DNA of 64,000 nucleotides from Collimonas sp. OK607 (GTDB lineage: Bacteria; Pseudomonadota; Gammaproteobacteria; Burkholderiales; Burkholderiaceae_D), in the NCBI RefSeq assembly GCF_900111995.1, contig NZ_FOKF01000015.1, positions 1 to 64,000 on the forward strand, written 5' to 3'. Shown piece after piece: positions 26,871 to 36,010 of the stretch. A model generated the notes under the pieces. The model did no database searches, was not told the DNA's origin, and worked only from the letters and a program-made list of their open reading frames with translations. Position numbers and translations under genes: made by a program. Each line of letters starts with the position of its first letter. Position 1 is the first letter of the stretch.

Positions 26871-27037
26871 TTTCTGCGCACCCTGGCTTCATGCTCGGCC
26901 GCGGCGCTTTCAAAGCGCTCGCGGGTGGTTTCTTCATCGCGGCTGCCGAAAGCGTAGTTTGCCTCCAGCCACATGACGTTGATGATGCCGAAAGCCAGCG
27001 CCAGGCCGACTCCCAATATCCATGCGAAATACCACAT
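26867..27037 (-). CDS. cydX: Cytochrome bd oxidase small subunit CydX
   Basis: This 56-residue protein starts MWYFAWILGVGLALAFGIIN, a single transmembrane helix with the CydX pattern (MWYFxWxLG). A charged tail follows that ends VRRK. TGGAGAAAC precedes ATG 27037. CydX stabilises the heme groups of the CydAB complex. It is somewhat longer than the 37-residue E. coli protein because of the charged tail. It lies 29 bases after cydB and overlaps the DUF2867 gene by four bases. Confidence 0.9.
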   Translation of the reverse strand: MWYFAWILGVGLALAFGIINVMWLEANYAFGSRDEETTRERFESAAAEHEARVRRK

Positions 27038-27066
27038 AAGTTTCTCCAGTTCTGCGAATGCGCAGG

Positions 27067-28209
27067 TTAGTAAGCAGTGTGCTCGTTGTCTTCAATATGC
27101 TTCAAGGTGACCTTGCCGCGCATGACCCGGTACACCCAGGTGGTGTACAGCATGATGATCGGTAGCATGATGACCACTACCCAGAACATGATGCCCAGCG
27201 TCTTGTGGCTCGATACCGCGTCCCAGATAGTGAGGCTGCTGTTGGGGGCGAGCGAGGAGGGCATGATGAACGGGAACAGGGAGGCGCCCGCCGTCAGGAT
27301 GATGCCGGTCACGCTGAAGCCGCTGGACAGGAATGCTGCCATTGCCTTGTCGGCGGCGCTGAATACCACGCACAGCAAAGCCCCGGCGACGGCAATGACC
27401 GGCAAGGCCCAGGTAGCGGGCCAGTGCGCATAATTGTCGAACCAAGCGCCGTTGACCGTGGCGACGGTTTTGACGATCGGCATGAAGGCGCTGTTCGGGT
27501 CCGGCATGCCGGTGATGCGATAACCATTGATGCCAAAAGCAACCCAGAAGCCGCCGGCCACGAACAGCAGTATCGTCACCAAGCCCGCAACCTTGGCCAC
27601 GCTGCGGGCGCGCTGGGCGATCAGCGCATCGGTTTTGACTTGCAGGTAAGCGGCGCCATGCATCAGCAGCATGGCAACGCTGAGCAAGCCAGCCAGCAGC
27701 CCGAACGGATTCAACAGCTGGAAGAAGTTGCCGGTATATTCAACCCGCATGGTGTCGTCATAATGGAACGGCACGCCGAGGAACAGGTTACCGAACGCTA
27801 CACCGAAAATAAGCGGCGGCACGAATCCGCCGGCGAACAGGCCCCAGTCCCAGGCATTGCGCCAGCGCGTATCGGCTACCTTGCTGCGGTAGTCGAAGCC
27901 GACCGGGCGGAAGAACAGCGAAAACAGCAGCAGCATCAGCGCCACATAAAAGCCGGAAAACGCAGCGCCATACACCAGCGGCCACGCAGCGAAAATCGCG
28001 CCGCCGGCAGTGATGAACCAGGTTTGATTGCCTTCCCAGGTGCTACCTATCGAATTGATGATGACGCGGCGTTCGCCGTCGGTCTTGCCGATGAACGGCA
28101 GCAGCATGCCGACGCCGAAATCGAAGCCATCGGTCAGCGCGAAGCCGATCAACAGCACGCCAACGAAGCCCCACCAGATTATTTTTAATGTTTCGTAGTC
28201 AAAGATCAT
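27067..28209 (-). CDS. cydB: Cytochrome bd ubiquinol oxidase subunit II
   Basis: The 380-residue integral membrane protein starts MIFDYETLKIIWWGFVGVLLIGFALTDGFDFGVGMLLPFIGKTDGERRVIINSIG, the standard CydB opening. It has about eight to nine hydrophobic segments. The conserved GNQTWFITAGGAIFAAWP lies near residue 60. It forms the pseudo-symmetric partner of CydA in the inner membrane. It lies 10 bases after the cydA stop, so the two are cotranscribed. Confidence 0.96.
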   Translation of the reverse strand: MIFDYETLKIIWWGFVGVLLIGFALTDGFDFGVGMLLPFIGKTDGERRVIINSIGSTWEGNQTWFITAGGAIFAAWPLVYGAAFSGFYVALMLLLFSLFFRPVGFDYRSKVADTRWRNAWDWGLFAGGFVPPLIFGVAFGNLFLGVPFHYDDTMRVEYTGNFFQLLNPFGLLAGLLSVAMLLMHGAAYLQVKTDALIAQRARSVAKVAGLVTILLFVAGGFWVAFGINGYRITGMPDPNSAFMPIVKTVATVNGAWFDNYAHWPATWALPVIAVAGALLCVVFSAADKAMAAFLSSGFSVTGIILTAGASLFPFIMPSSLAPNSSLTIWDAVSSHKTLGIMFWVVVIMLPIIMLYTTWVYRVMRGKVTLKHIEDNEHTAY

Positions 28210-28219
28210 GGTGTTCTCC

Positions 28220-29812
28220 TTAAGCCTTGGCCGTGCTGTCGTGGCTGACGCTGGTCTGGTCTGGTTGCTCCCAGTGATACTTGCCGGTATGCAGGCTGCT
28301 TGGGCCGCGCCGGGCGTACTTCATCATCAATATCATTTCAATCACGAACAGGAAGGTGTAGAAGCCGAGGAATCCGGCCAGGCTGAAATACAAGCTGCCT
28401 GGCTGCAAGGTCGATGCTGATAAATGGGTCGGCAGCACGCCAGAGATGGTCCATGGCTGACGGCCGTATTCGGCCAGTACCCAGCCCAGCTCGATCGCTA
28501 CCCATGGCAACGGAATGCTATATACAGCAAGGCGCAGCAGCCAACGTTGCTTGGCCAGCTGCTTGCGGATCAGGAAATAGAACGAGCAAGAGAAAATGAA
28601 CAGGAACAGGATCCCCAGTCCAACCATCAGCCGGAACGACCAGAACATCGGCGCGATGTTAGGGAAGGTGTCATTGACCGCCATCGCAATTTGTTCGGGC
28701 GTGGCGTCGACCACCTTCGGCGTGTATTTCTTCAGCAGCAGTCCGTAGCCGAGATCGTGTTTCAGCTTGTCGAAATCGGCAATCGCTTCCGGAGATTTGT
28801 CGCCGCCTTTGAGACGGGTCAGGGCGGCATACGCCAGCATGCCGTTGCGGATGCGCACTTCATGCTCTTTTTTCAGATCGTGGATGCCGGTGATCTGCTT
28901 GTCTACCGAACGGGTGCCGATCAAGCCCAGCACATAGGGAATCTTGAACGCGTAATCGGTGCGTTGCTCCTTCTCGTTGGGCCAGCCGAACACGGTGATG
29001 CCGGCCGGCGCCGGTTCGGTATGCCATTCGGCTTCCATCGCCGCCATCTTGACCTTGTTGACTTCACCTGCGGTATAACCGGATTCGTCGCCGAGCACGA
29101 TGACGGACAAGGTCGAGGCCAGGCCGAAGCCGGCGGCAATCGCAAATGACCGCAGGGCAAACGCGGTGTCGCGTCCTTTCAACAGATAGTAGGCGGAGAT
29201 GCCGAGCACGAACATCGAGGCGGCGACGTAGCCGGCTGACAAAGTGTGGACGAACTTGACCTGGGCCACCGGATTGAAGATGACATCGACGATGCTGGTC
29301 AGCTCCATGCGCATGGTTTCATAGTTGAACTCGGCGCCGACCGGATTGTTCATCCAGCCGTTGGCGATCAGGATCCACAGCGCAGACAGGCTGGAGCCGA
29401 GCGCCACCAGGAAAGTAATCAGCAAATGCTGAACCCGCGACAAGCGATCCCAGCCAAAGAAGAACAGTCCGACAAAAGTCGATTCGAGGAAGAACGCCAT
29501 CATCCCCTCGATCGCCAGCGGCGTGCCGAAGATATCGCCGACATAGTGCGAGTAGTAGGACCAGTTGGTGCCGAACTGGAACTCCAGCGTGATGCCGGTG
29601 GCGATCCCCATTGCGAAGTTAATCCCGAACAATTTTCCCCAGAAGCGGGTCATGTCTTTGTAGATCGGGCTGCCGGTCATCACATAGACCGACTCCATGA
29701 TCACCAGGATCCATGCCAACCCGAGCGTGAGCGGTACGAACAGGAAATGGAACATCGCGGTCGCTGCGAACTGCAGGCGAGATAAGGCGACGACTTCATC
29801 AATGGGAATCAT
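28220..29812 (-). CDS. cydA: Cytochrome bd ubiquinol oxidase subunit I
   Basis: The 530-residue heme-bearing subunit has H22 in SRLQFAATAMFHFLFVPLTLG as the heme b595 ligand. A histidine near residue 190 (VKFVHTLSAGY) and the methionine of the later segment ligate heme b558. The Q-loop follows residue 250 and the conserved YGRQPWTISGVLPT lies near residue 450. The enzyme oxidises ubiquinol and reduces O2 with high affinity. Its ATG overlaps the cydP stop (29809-29812), and cydB follows at once. Confidence 0.97.
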   Translation of the reverse strand: MIPIDEVVALSRLQFAATAMFHFLFVPLTLGLAWILVIMESVYVMTGSPIYKDMTRFWGKLFGINFAMGIATGITLEFQFGTNWSYYSHYVGDIFGTPLAIEGMMAFFLESTFVGLFFFGWDRLSRVQHLLITFLVALGSSLSALWILIANGWMNNPVGAEFNYETMRMELTSIVDVIFNPVAQVKFVHTLSAGYVAASMFVLGISAYYLLKGRDTAFALRSFAIAAGFGLASTLSVIVLGDESGYTAGEVNKVKMAAMEAEWHTEPAPAGITVFGWPNEKEQRTDYAFKIPYVLGLIGTRSVDKQITGIHDLKKEHEVRIRNGMLAYAALTRLKGGDKSPEAIADFDKLKHDLGYGLLLKKYTPKVVDATPEQIAMAVNDTFPNIAPMFWSFRLMVGLGILFLFIFSCSFYFLIRKQLAKQRWLLRLAVYSIPLPWVAIELGWVLAEYGRQPWTISGVLPTHLSASTLQPGSLYFSLAGFLGFYTFLFVIEMILMMKYARRGPSSLHTGKYHWEQPDQTSVSHDSTAKA

Positions 29813-30057
29813 TGGCGGGTCTCCGAAGGGGAAGGGTGGGACGAACTGGAAGGAGCTGATAGCGGTGCGCCGGGAGGCTGAGTCAGGAAATGTTGCTCGA
29901 CCAGTTCGGTCGGCATGCGCATTTTCTTGGTTTGCGGCTCAGAGAAAAAGGCTTTCCACAGCAGCGTCAGCAGGGCGATCTTGACGATCAGGATCAGTGT
30001 GATCTCGACCGCCAGCGGCAAGCGCGTGAATCTTTTTTTTGCGGAGAAAGACTGCAT
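29809..30057 (-). CDS. cydP: Putative cytochrome oxidase small subunit CydP
   Basis: This 82-residue protein has one membrane helix (residues 14-35, LPLAVEITLILIVKIALLTLLW) followed by KAFFSEPQTKKMRMP and a proline/serine-rich tail. This pattern is seen in CydP proteins, encoded just ahead of cydA in beta- and gammaproteobacteria. The stop overlaps the cydA start by four bases. It starts four bases after the regulator stop, so translation of the whole operon is coupled. Its molecular role is not established. Confidence 0.82.
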   Translation of the reverse strand: MQSFSAKKRFTRLPLAVEITLILIVKIALLTLLWKAFFSEPQTKKMRMPTELVEQHFLTQPPGAPLSAPSSSSHPSPSETRQ

Positions 30058-30061
30058 GCGT

Positions 30062-30715
30062 CTAATCCTTTAACTGGACTGTCAGTTGCACGTCAGGGTG
30101 ATCGCCATGAGTTTTGCTGCTGCTCGATGTGCCGCGGAACTTGTCGCGCACGTCCAGCAATTTCTTGACCTTGGATCCCATTTTCATCAGAGATGCCAGG
30201 GTTTCCGGAGACAAGCGTTGCACATCGTCGAACCAGGAACTGGATAATTCGATCAGATTGTACATCTCGCGCATCCGTTGTTGTGCCTGTTTATCAATAT
30301 CGTTGGCGGGATTCTCCAGCAAGGCATCCCGCAGCATCGACAAAGTCGGCTCTATCTCACGCCGGCGGCGCTCCTCCAGCAGTGTCTTGAAAATATCCCA
30401 GATATCCTTGGGCGGTTCGAAGTATTCACGGCGGTCGCCCGGCTGATGCAATAGCTTGACCAGTCGCCAGGATTGCAATTCTTTCAAGCCCATGCTGACG
30501 TTGGAGCGCGAAAAAGTCAGGTAATCGGCAATCTGATCGGCATTCAAGGGCTGGCCAAGTACATACAGCAAGGCATAGATCTGGCCGACCGTGCGGTTGA
30601 TGCCCCAGCGGCTGCCCATTTCGCCGAAGTGCGAGATGACGCGCTGGGTTAGCGGTGTGAGAGGAGTAAGCGGGGTGCTTGCGCCTGGGGAATTGGTGAC
30701 TTGGGTAGTTGGCAT
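30062..30715 (-). CDS. GbsR/MarR family transcriptional regulator of the cyd operon
   Basis: The 217-residue winged-helix regulator has a GbsR-like core: MGSRWGINRTVGQIYALLYVLGQPLNADQIADYLTFSRSNVSMGLKELQSWRLV, then a coiled C-terminal half. It is the first gene of the cyd operon, followed by cydP after four bases. A perfect 18-bp palindrome and a good promoter lie within 60 bases upstream of its start. It therefore probably represses its own operon, and with it cydAB, in response to a respiratory or membrane signal. Confidence 0.85.
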   Translation of the reverse strand: MPTTQVTNSPGASTPLTPLTPLTQRVISHFGEMGSRWGINRTVGQIYALLYVLGQPLNADQIADYLTFSRSNVSMGLKELQSWRLVKLLHQPGDRREYFEPPKDIWDIFKTLLEERRRREIEPTLSMLRDALLENPANDIDKQAQQRMREMYNLIELSSSWFDDVQRLSPETLASLMKMGSKVKKLLDVRDKFRGTSSSSKTHGDHPDVQLTVQLKD

Positions 30716-30727
30716 GATGTTTTGAAT

Positions 30728-30745
30728 TTTCAGTAATTACTGAAA
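30728..30745 (-). promoter_or_regulatory. Operator of the cyd-operon regulator
   Basis: TTTCAGTAATTACTGAAA is a perfect 18-bp palindrome starting 13 bases upstream of the regulator start codon. It overlaps the end of the -10 box, so it would cover the transcription start. Confidence 0.7.
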
Positions 30746-30772
30746 TATAAGTCAAAACAGGAATGCGTGCAA
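30744..30772 (-). promoter_or_regulatory. Promoter of the cyd operon
   Basis: Read on the minus strand, TTGCAC (30772-30767) and TATATT (30749-30744) are separated by 17 bases. The operator follows immediately. Confidence 0.6.
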
Positions 30773-30968
30773 GGTTGTTGCTATATGGTTATTCGTTTGC
30801 GGGGGATCGATGGTGGCGCTGCAACGGAGTAGCAAGGAAGTAGTGAGGAAGTAACAACTTAGCTGCAACTAAGTCGATGTTGCATCGCACGATAGGGCGT
30901 TGAGCCGTTATAATTTCAGGTTAAGAGGTTTTTGTAGCAAATTTTTTAATTATTGACGAGAGCACACC

Positions 30969-31508
30969 ATGAGTCTGAATCAAGTATCGGCCGGGCGCGA
31001 TTTGCCAAACGATTTCAACGTCATCATCGAAATCCCGATGAATGCCGATCCGATCAAGTACGAAGTCGACAAGGAATCCGGCGCGATTTTTGTTGATCGC
31101 TTCATGGGTACTGCAATGCATTACCCTTGTAACTACGGTTATATCCCGCAAACTTTGTCGGAAGATGGTGATCCGGTCGACGTGCTGGTGATTACTCCGT
31201 TCCCGCTGTTCCCGGGTGTGGTTGTACGTTGCCGCCCGGTCGGCGTGTTGAAGATGTCGGACGAAGCCGGCCAGGACGCCAAGTTGCTGGCGGTGCCGGT
31301 AGACAAAGTACTGAGCATCTACACCCACTGGCAAAAGCCTGAAGACATGAATGAACTGCGCTTGAAGCAGATCCAGCATTTCTTTGAACACTACAAGGAT
31401 CTGGAAAAGGGCAAATGGGTCAAGATTGACGGCTGGTTCGGTCCGGATGAAGCGCGCAAGGAAATTTTGGCGGGCGTGGAAGCATACAAAAAATCCATCG
31501 CGGCTTAA
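30969..31508 (+). CDS. ppa: Inorganic pyrophosphatase
   Basis: The 179-residue family I pyrophosphatase has the [31 protein letters not shown] stretch and the metal-binding signature DGDPVDVLV. It hydrolyses pyrophosphate to phosphate with Mg2+ and drives biosynthesis in the cytoplasm. It is divergent from the cyd operon, with a TATAAT -10 hexamer at 30909-30914. A bidirectional terminator follows the stop codon. Confidence 0.97.
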   Translation: MSLNQVSAGRDLPNDFNVIIEIPMNADPIKYEVDKESGAIFVDRFMGTAMHYPCNYGYIPQTLSEDGDPVDVLVITPFPLFPGVVVRCRPVGVLKMSDEAGQDAKLLAVPVDKVLSIYTHWQKPEDMNELRLKQIQHFFEHYKDLEKGKWVKIDGWFGPDEARKEILAGVEAYKKSIAA

Positions 31509-31532
31509 TTAGTACGGTTGTACGGGTTTGTC

Positions 31533-31562
31533 AAAAAAAGCGCACCGAGGTGCGCTTTTTTA
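31533..31562. terminator. Bidirectional terminator after ppa
   Basis: GCGCAC and GTGCGC stem with a CGAG loop, an A run on the left and a T run on the right. It can end both ppa and the convergent toxin gene. Confidence 0.8.
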
Positions 31563-31578
31563 TTGTGGGTATGCGCTG

Positions 31579-32010
31579 TTATTGAGGTTTCGAAACAAAG
31601 CGCTTGGCACCGGCTTTCTTGATAGCTTTTATCAAACCTTCGTCCAGCGTAGCGAGCGCTAATCCTTCCCTGAGAGCGAGCTCCAGATACGCAGCATCGT
31701 ACGCCGACAAGTTATAGCGTCGCGCCAATTGCAAGGTATCTCCCATAGCATGATCGCTTGTTTGTGGGTCAATCTGAATATGCATCTGCTGAAGCGCATG
31801 CACAAATTCTGCGCTCCGCGCTTCCGTCAGTCCGAATTTCTTTTCCGCTCTGGTAATCACGTTGGCGACTTCCAGGCCCCAAACACCCGGCACAGATACT
31901 CGGGCCTCGGAGATCGAGGCCAATACCTGTTTGGCGTACGCCTTGTCACTAGGCGAACCGTCGCCGAACAACCAGCGCATCGTGACAGAATTATCAAGAA
32001 CAAATCGCAT
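31579..32010 (-). CDS. vapC: PIN domain toxin of a type II toxin-antitoxin system
   Basis: The 143-residue PIN-domain protein has acidic residues D6, E47, D105 and D123 placed as in VapC ribonucleases (FVLDNSVT, GLEVANV, YDAAYLEL, ATLDEG). It would cleave RNA unless bound by the antitoxin. It overlaps the antitoxin stop by one base (stop at 32010), so the two form one translation unit. Target RNA cannot be inferred. Confidence 0.9.
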   Translation of the reverse strand: MRFVLDNSVTMRWLFGDGSPSDKAYAKQVLASISEARVSVPGVWGLEVANVITRAEKKFGLTEARSAEFVHALQQMHIQIDPQTSDHAMGDTLQLARRYNLSAYDAAYLELALREGLALATLDEGLIKAIKKAGAKRFVSKPQ

Positions 32011-32255
32011 TAATCGCGCCCTTCATCGAGCAGCGCCTTGGTGTCGATTCCGAGCAATGGCGGGTACGATGTCATCAACTGCTGCATGTGGGCTACCCCC
32101 GCTGCAATGTCGGTTTTTTGCGATGCGTCCGCTGGAATTAAGTCGGCGATGGCTTCGCCTCTGAGAGTGATCGTGTAACGGTTGCCCAATTGCACTCCAC
32201 GCAAGAGTTCGGGTAATTTTGTTTTTGCTTCGTAAGACCCAATTTCGATATTCAC
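32010..32255 (-). CDS. Phd/YefM family antitoxin
   Basis: The 81-residue antitoxin begins at GTG 32255, preceded by CCGGAG. The segment MNIEIGSYEAKTKLPELLRGVQLGNRYTITLRGEAIADLIPA is the Phd/YefM DNA-binding fold. Its C-terminus would occupy the active site of the PIN toxin encoded next. It probably also represses its own promoter at the overlapping palindrome. Confidence 0.88.
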   Translation of the reverse strand: MNIEIGSYEAKTKLPELLRGVQLGNRYTITLRGEAIADLIPADASQKTDIAAGVAHMQQLMTSYPPLLGIDTKALLDEGRD

Positions 32256-32281
32256 GATTTCGCTCCGGTCAAAATGTAATA

Positions 32282-32301
32282 GACTAGTATATAGACCAGT
32301 C
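32282..32301 (-). promoter_or_regulatory. Operator in the toxin-antitoxin promoter
   Basis: GACTAGTATATAGACCAGTC pairs with itself at 16 of 20 positions. It covers the -10 box of the promoter and lies 27 bases upstream of the antitoxin start. Confidence 0.55.
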
Positions 32302-32313
32302 GTTATGTGTCAA
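32286..32313 (-). promoter_or_regulatory. Promoter of the toxin-antitoxin pair
   Basis: Minus strand: TTGACA (32313-32308), 16-base spacer, TATACT (32291-32286). Both hexamers are close to consensus, so the promoter should be strong when not repressed. Confidence 0.7.
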
Positions 32314-32377
32314 GCGAACGTTGATGTCCAACAAATGGTCTTGGTGCAAGTTTAAATATTTGACGAACAATGTTGCC

Positions 32378-33259
32378 TTACGCCCTGGCCTTCAGCGCCA
32401 GCATCAACCGCCCACCGAACAAATTCAAGGCAAGCCCGCCCAGCACCAGCAACCCTGCAACGATTTTCCACCACTCCAGCGACTCATTCAGCACGATGGC
32501 CGCGCTCAGCATTCCCACCAGCGGCACCAGCAACGAAAACGGCGCCACCGTGGCGGCCGGGTATTTGCGCATCAGGATGGTCCAGATGCCATAGCCGACG
32601 ATGGTATTGGGGTAGGACTGATAAAACACCGCGGCCACCGAGATCCAGCCAAAGTGCGTAAATGCGTTGTGCCAGGCGGCAGGGCCTTCGAACACGGCTG
32701 AAGCCAGCAACAATGGCGGCGACGCAATCAACGAACCCCAAGCCATCAGAGCCAGCGGATTAACCTTGCCGATTTTCTTCGTGACGATATTGGCGCTAGC
32801 CCAACTGAGGCCGGCGCCGATGACCAGCAGGAAGCCGATCACAGTGGCTTTCGCTTCCAGATGGGCGGCGACCAGCACAATCCCGGCCAGCGCCACCAGC
32901 GCTCCAAGTAATTGCGTCACCAGCGGGCGTTCACCAAGCAGCAGCACCGCCAGGCCGATAGTAAAAAACGCTTGCAGCTGGATCACCAGCGAAGCCAGGC
33001 CGGCGCCGATGCCAAGCTGCATGCCCGAGAACAGCAAGGAAAACTGTAGTGCGAACTGGAACAGGCCGAAACCGATCAGGTAACGCCAGTGAATCGCCGG
33101 CCTTTTGATGAAAAACACCAGCGGCAGGGCTGCAAACACGAAGCGCAGCGCCGAAAACAGCAGTGGCGGCAAACCTGCCAGGCCGATCTTGATCACGACA
33201 AAATTCAACCCCCAGATTGTGACGGTCAACAAGGCTAGCAAGATATGGGTGGGTTGCAT
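32378..33259 (-). CDS. EamA/RhaT family inner-membrane transporter
   Basis: A 293-residue protein with about ten hydrophobic segments in two EamA repeats. I start it at ATG 33259 (MQPTHILLALLTVTIWGLNFVVIKIGLAGLPPLLFSALRF), because the longer frame adds a non-family extension. DMT-superfamily members export or import metabolites such as amino acids, and the substrate is unknown. It stands alone with a weak ribosome site. Confidence 0.85.
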   Translation of the reverse strand: MQPTHILLALLTVTIWGLNFVVIKIGLAGLPPLLFSALRFVFAALPLVFFIKRPAIHWRYLIGFGLFQFALQFSLLFSGMQLGIGAGLASLVIQLQAFFTIGLAVLLLGERPLVTQLLGALVALAGIVLVAAHLEAKATVIGFLLVIGAGLSWASANIVTKKIGKVNPLALMAWGSLIASPPLLLASAVFEGPAAWHNAFTHFGWISVAAVFYQSYPNTIVGYGIWTILMRKYPAATVAPFSLLVPLVGMLSAAIVLNESLEWWKIVAGLLVLGGLALNLFGGRLMLALKARA

Positions 33260-33619
33260 GGCGGTTCTTTGTGTGAGGTCGGGCCGGATGCGTGGCCGAC
33301 AATGGTATTTGTACAGGTCTGATACGGCAAGTGCCAATGCCGCCGTTATCGATGAATGCTCAAATAGGCAACTCATAGGACAACAGGCGACTTGATGAAA
33401 GGACTCCACGTGCAATTGAACAGGGCCGCCACTTTGACATTTACGTCAGATATCTGGTGTGAGCGTTGCCACGGAAAGTCGTTGTTGCTTCTTTTTTTTA
33501 GGAATATTTCCAAACAGATCTTGCGGGTCGATATTTTTACTTGTACGATGACCGACATCAAACAAGGTTAAATGCAGTAGGAAATTTCCGCTTTTATCAA
33601 TCTTTCATCAGCGACCATC
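33260..33619. other. Intergenic region between EamA gene and glucarate operon
   Basis: Non-coding by appearance. It contains CAGATATCTG (33448-33457) as a short palindrome. TTGCGG (33521-33526) and TACGAT (33544-33549), 17 bases apart, are a possible promoter for the glucarate operon about 70 bases before its first gene. Confidence 0.35.
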
Positions 33620-34534
33620 ATGTTTACACCACAAGACCTGAAACAAATCCTCTCTTCCGGCTTGCTTTCTTTCCCGATCACCGACTTCGACGCAGATGGC
33701 AATTTTGTCTCCAAGCCCTACGCAGATCGTCTGGAATGGCTTGCGCCGTATGGCGCGACCGCGTTATTTGTTGCGGGTGGAACAGGCGAGTTCTTCTCCC
33801 TGACGCCAGAGGATTACACGAAGGTTGTAAAGGTCGCAGTTGAAACTTGTCGCGGCAAAGTGCCTATCCTGGCCGGAGCGGGCGGCCCGACCCGTACCGC
33901 AATTGCTTATGCGCAAGAGGCGGAAAAGCTAGGGGCTCATGGCGTCTTGCTAATGCCGCACTATCTGACCGAAGCTAGCCAGGATGGCTTGGTAGCGCAT
34001 ATCGAAGCTGTCTGCAAATCCGTTACATTCGGCGTGGTGGTGTACAACCGCAACGTATGCCGCCTGGATGCCGATTCGCTGCTGCAACTGGCTGACCGTT
34101 GTCCGAACCTGATCGGTTTTAAAGATGGTATCGGCGAAATCGAATTGATGGTCACGATCCGGCGCAAGCTGGGCGATCGCTTCACTTACCTGGGCGGCTT
34201 GCCTACCGCAGAAGTATATGCCTCCGCCTATAAGGCACTGGGCGTGCCGGTATATTCCTCGGCTGTGTTCAATTTCATCCCGAAAACGGCAATTGATTTC
34301 TACGAAGCGGTGCGCACTGATGATTTCGCGACGACTAACCGCCTCATCGACGATTTCTTCTTACCTTACCTGGCGATCAGAAACCGGAAGCCCGGATATG
34401 CCGTCAGTATCGTGAAAGCAGGCGCAACCTTGGTTGGCCACACTGCTGGCCCGGTACGGACGCCATTGACAGATATGACGCCGCAAGAATGCGAACAGCT
34501 TGATGTGTTGATCAAATCCCTTGGCCCGCAGTAG
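33620..34534 (+). CDS. kdgD: 5-dehydro-4-deoxyglucarate dehydratase
   Basis: The 304-residue TIM-barrel DapA-superfamily enzyme has the catalytic Schiff-base lysine K168 in NLIGFKDG, the conserved Y142 of VVVYNRN and the GGTGEFFSL loop. It decarboxylates and dehydrates 5-keto-4-deoxyglucarate to 2-oxoglutarate semialdehyde. It heads an operon with glucarate dehydratase and a transporter, which supports the assignment. A weak ribosome site precedes ATG 33620. Confidence 0.92.
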   Translation: MFTPQDLKQILSSGLLSFPITDFDADGNFVSKPYADRLEWLAPYGATALFVAGGTGEFFSLTPEDYTKVVKVAVETCRGKVPILAGAGGPTRTAIAYAQEAEKLGAHGVLLMPHYLTEASQDGLVAHIEAVCKSVTFGVVVYNRNVCRLDADSLLQLADRCPNLIGFKDGIGEIELMVTIRRKLGDRFTYLGGLPTAEVYASAYKALGVPVYSSAVFNFIPKTAIDFYEAVRTDDFATTNRLIDDFFLPYLAIRNRKPGYAVSIVKAGATLVGHTAGPVRTPLTDMTPQECEQLDVLIKSLGPQ

Positions 34535-34611
34535 GTCTCTTTAATACATATGGAACAGGCGCACAAGTTCAGCGCCAGGACTAATACTAAGTTTTGAAAC
34601 TGGAGACAACC

Positions 34612-35967
34612 ATGTCGAACACAAACAATCCTTTACCTGCCAATGACACGCCGCGTATCGTGTCCTTGCAGGTCATACCCGTCGCAGGCCGGGACAGCAT
34701 GTTGCTTAACCTGAGCGGCGCTCACGGCCCTTACTTCACGCGCAACATCGTCATCCTGACTGACAGTTCTGGCGAGACGGGTGTTGGCGAAGTGCCAGGC
34801 GGCGAGAAGATCAGGCAGGCACTGGAAGATGCAAGACAGCTGGTTGTCGGCCAGTCTATCGGCGATTACAACAGTACCCTTAACCAGGCCCGCCAGGCTT
34901 TTCAGGGTAGAGATGCCGGCGGCCGTGGCTTGCAAACCTTCGATTTACGTATTGCTGTACACGCGGTCACGGCACTGGAAGCAGCGCTGCTTGATCTGCT
35001 GGGCAAGTTCTTGAAGGTGCCTGTAGCAGCTCTGCTGGGCGAGGGGCAACAGCGCGACGCGGTAGAAATGCTCGGCTACCTGTTTTACATCGGCGATCGC
35101 AAAAACACGGACTTGCCATATGCCTCCGCCGACGATGAACCTGATGACTGGCTACGCCTGCGCCATGAGACAGCGATGACTACCGAGGCCATTGTCGAGT
35201 TGGCGCGCGCCGCCCATGACCGATACGGTTTCAACGACTTCAAGCTGAAAGGCGGGGTGTTGCGCGGTGAAGATGAAATGGAAGCGGTGACCGCTCTGTC
35301 GGAGGAATTCGCCGAAGCCCGCATTACGCTGGATCCGAATGGCGGCTGGCTGCTTAAAGATGCGATCCGTCTGTGCCGTGACAAGCACGACGTGCTGGCC
35401 TATGCGGAAGATCCGTGTGGCGCGGAAAACGGCTATTCCGGCCGCGAAGTAATGGCGGAGTTCCGCCGCGCCACCGGCCTGCAGACAGCGACCAACATGA
35501 TCGCCACCGACTGGCGTGAGATGCGCCATGCGATTCAACTGCAGTCGGTCGACATACCCTTGGCCGATCCGCATTTCTGGACCATGCAAGGTTCTGTGCG
35601 CGTAGCGCAAATGTGCAATGAATGGGACCTCACCTGGGGCTCTCATTCGAATAACCACTTCGATATTTCCCTGGCGATGTTCACACATGTCGCTGCTGCA
35701 GCACCTGGAAAAATTACCGCGATTGACACCCACTGGATCTGGCAAGACGGACAGCGGCTGACAAAAGAGCCGTTGAAGATAGAGGGTGGACTGGTTCAGG
35801 TTCCTAAAAAGCCCGGCTTGGGCGTCGAGATCGATATGGTCGAGATAGAAGCTGCTCATCAACTCTATCGCAACATGGGGCTAGGTGCGCGAGACGATGC
35901 GATAGCGATGCAATATCTCATCCCTGGATGGAAATTCAATAACAAAATGCCTTGCCTGGTCCGCTAA
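34612..35967 (+). CDS. gudD: Glucarate dehydratase
   Basis: This 451-residue enolase-superfamily enzyme starts at ATG 34612 after GGAGACAACC. It has the metal and base residues: the KLKGG lysine near residue 211, DPNGGW, YAEDPCG and a histidine in [15 protein letters not shown] near residue 345. It removes water from D-glucarate to form 5-keto-4-deoxyglucarate, the substrate of KdgD. It follows kdgD by 77 bases. Confidence 0.93.
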   Translation: MSNTNNPLPANDTPRIVSLQVIPVAGRDSMLLNLSGAHGPYFTRNIVILTDSSGETGVGEVPGGEKIRQALEDARQLVVGQSIGDYNSTLNQARQAFQGRDAGGRGLQTFDLRIAVHAVTALEAALLDLLGKFLKVPVAALLGEGQQRDAVEMLGYLFYIGDRKNTDLPYASADDEPDDWLRLRHETAMTTEAIVELARAAHDRYGFNDFKLKGGVLRGEDEMEAVTALSEEFAEARITLDPNGGWLLKDAIRLCRDKHDVLAYAEDPCGAENGYSGREVMAEFRRATGLQTATNMIATDWREMRHAIQLQSVDIPLADPHFWTMQGSVRVAQMCNEWDLTWGSHSNNHFDISLAMFTHVAAAAPGKITAIDTHWIWQDGQRLTKEPLKIEGGLVQVPKKPGLGVEIDMVEIEAAHQLYRNMGLGARDDAIAMQYLIPGWKFNNKMPCLVR

Positions 35968-36010
35968 AAAAATAACAGGTCCGGCAAATAAAATTCAAGG
36001 AGACAGCAGT

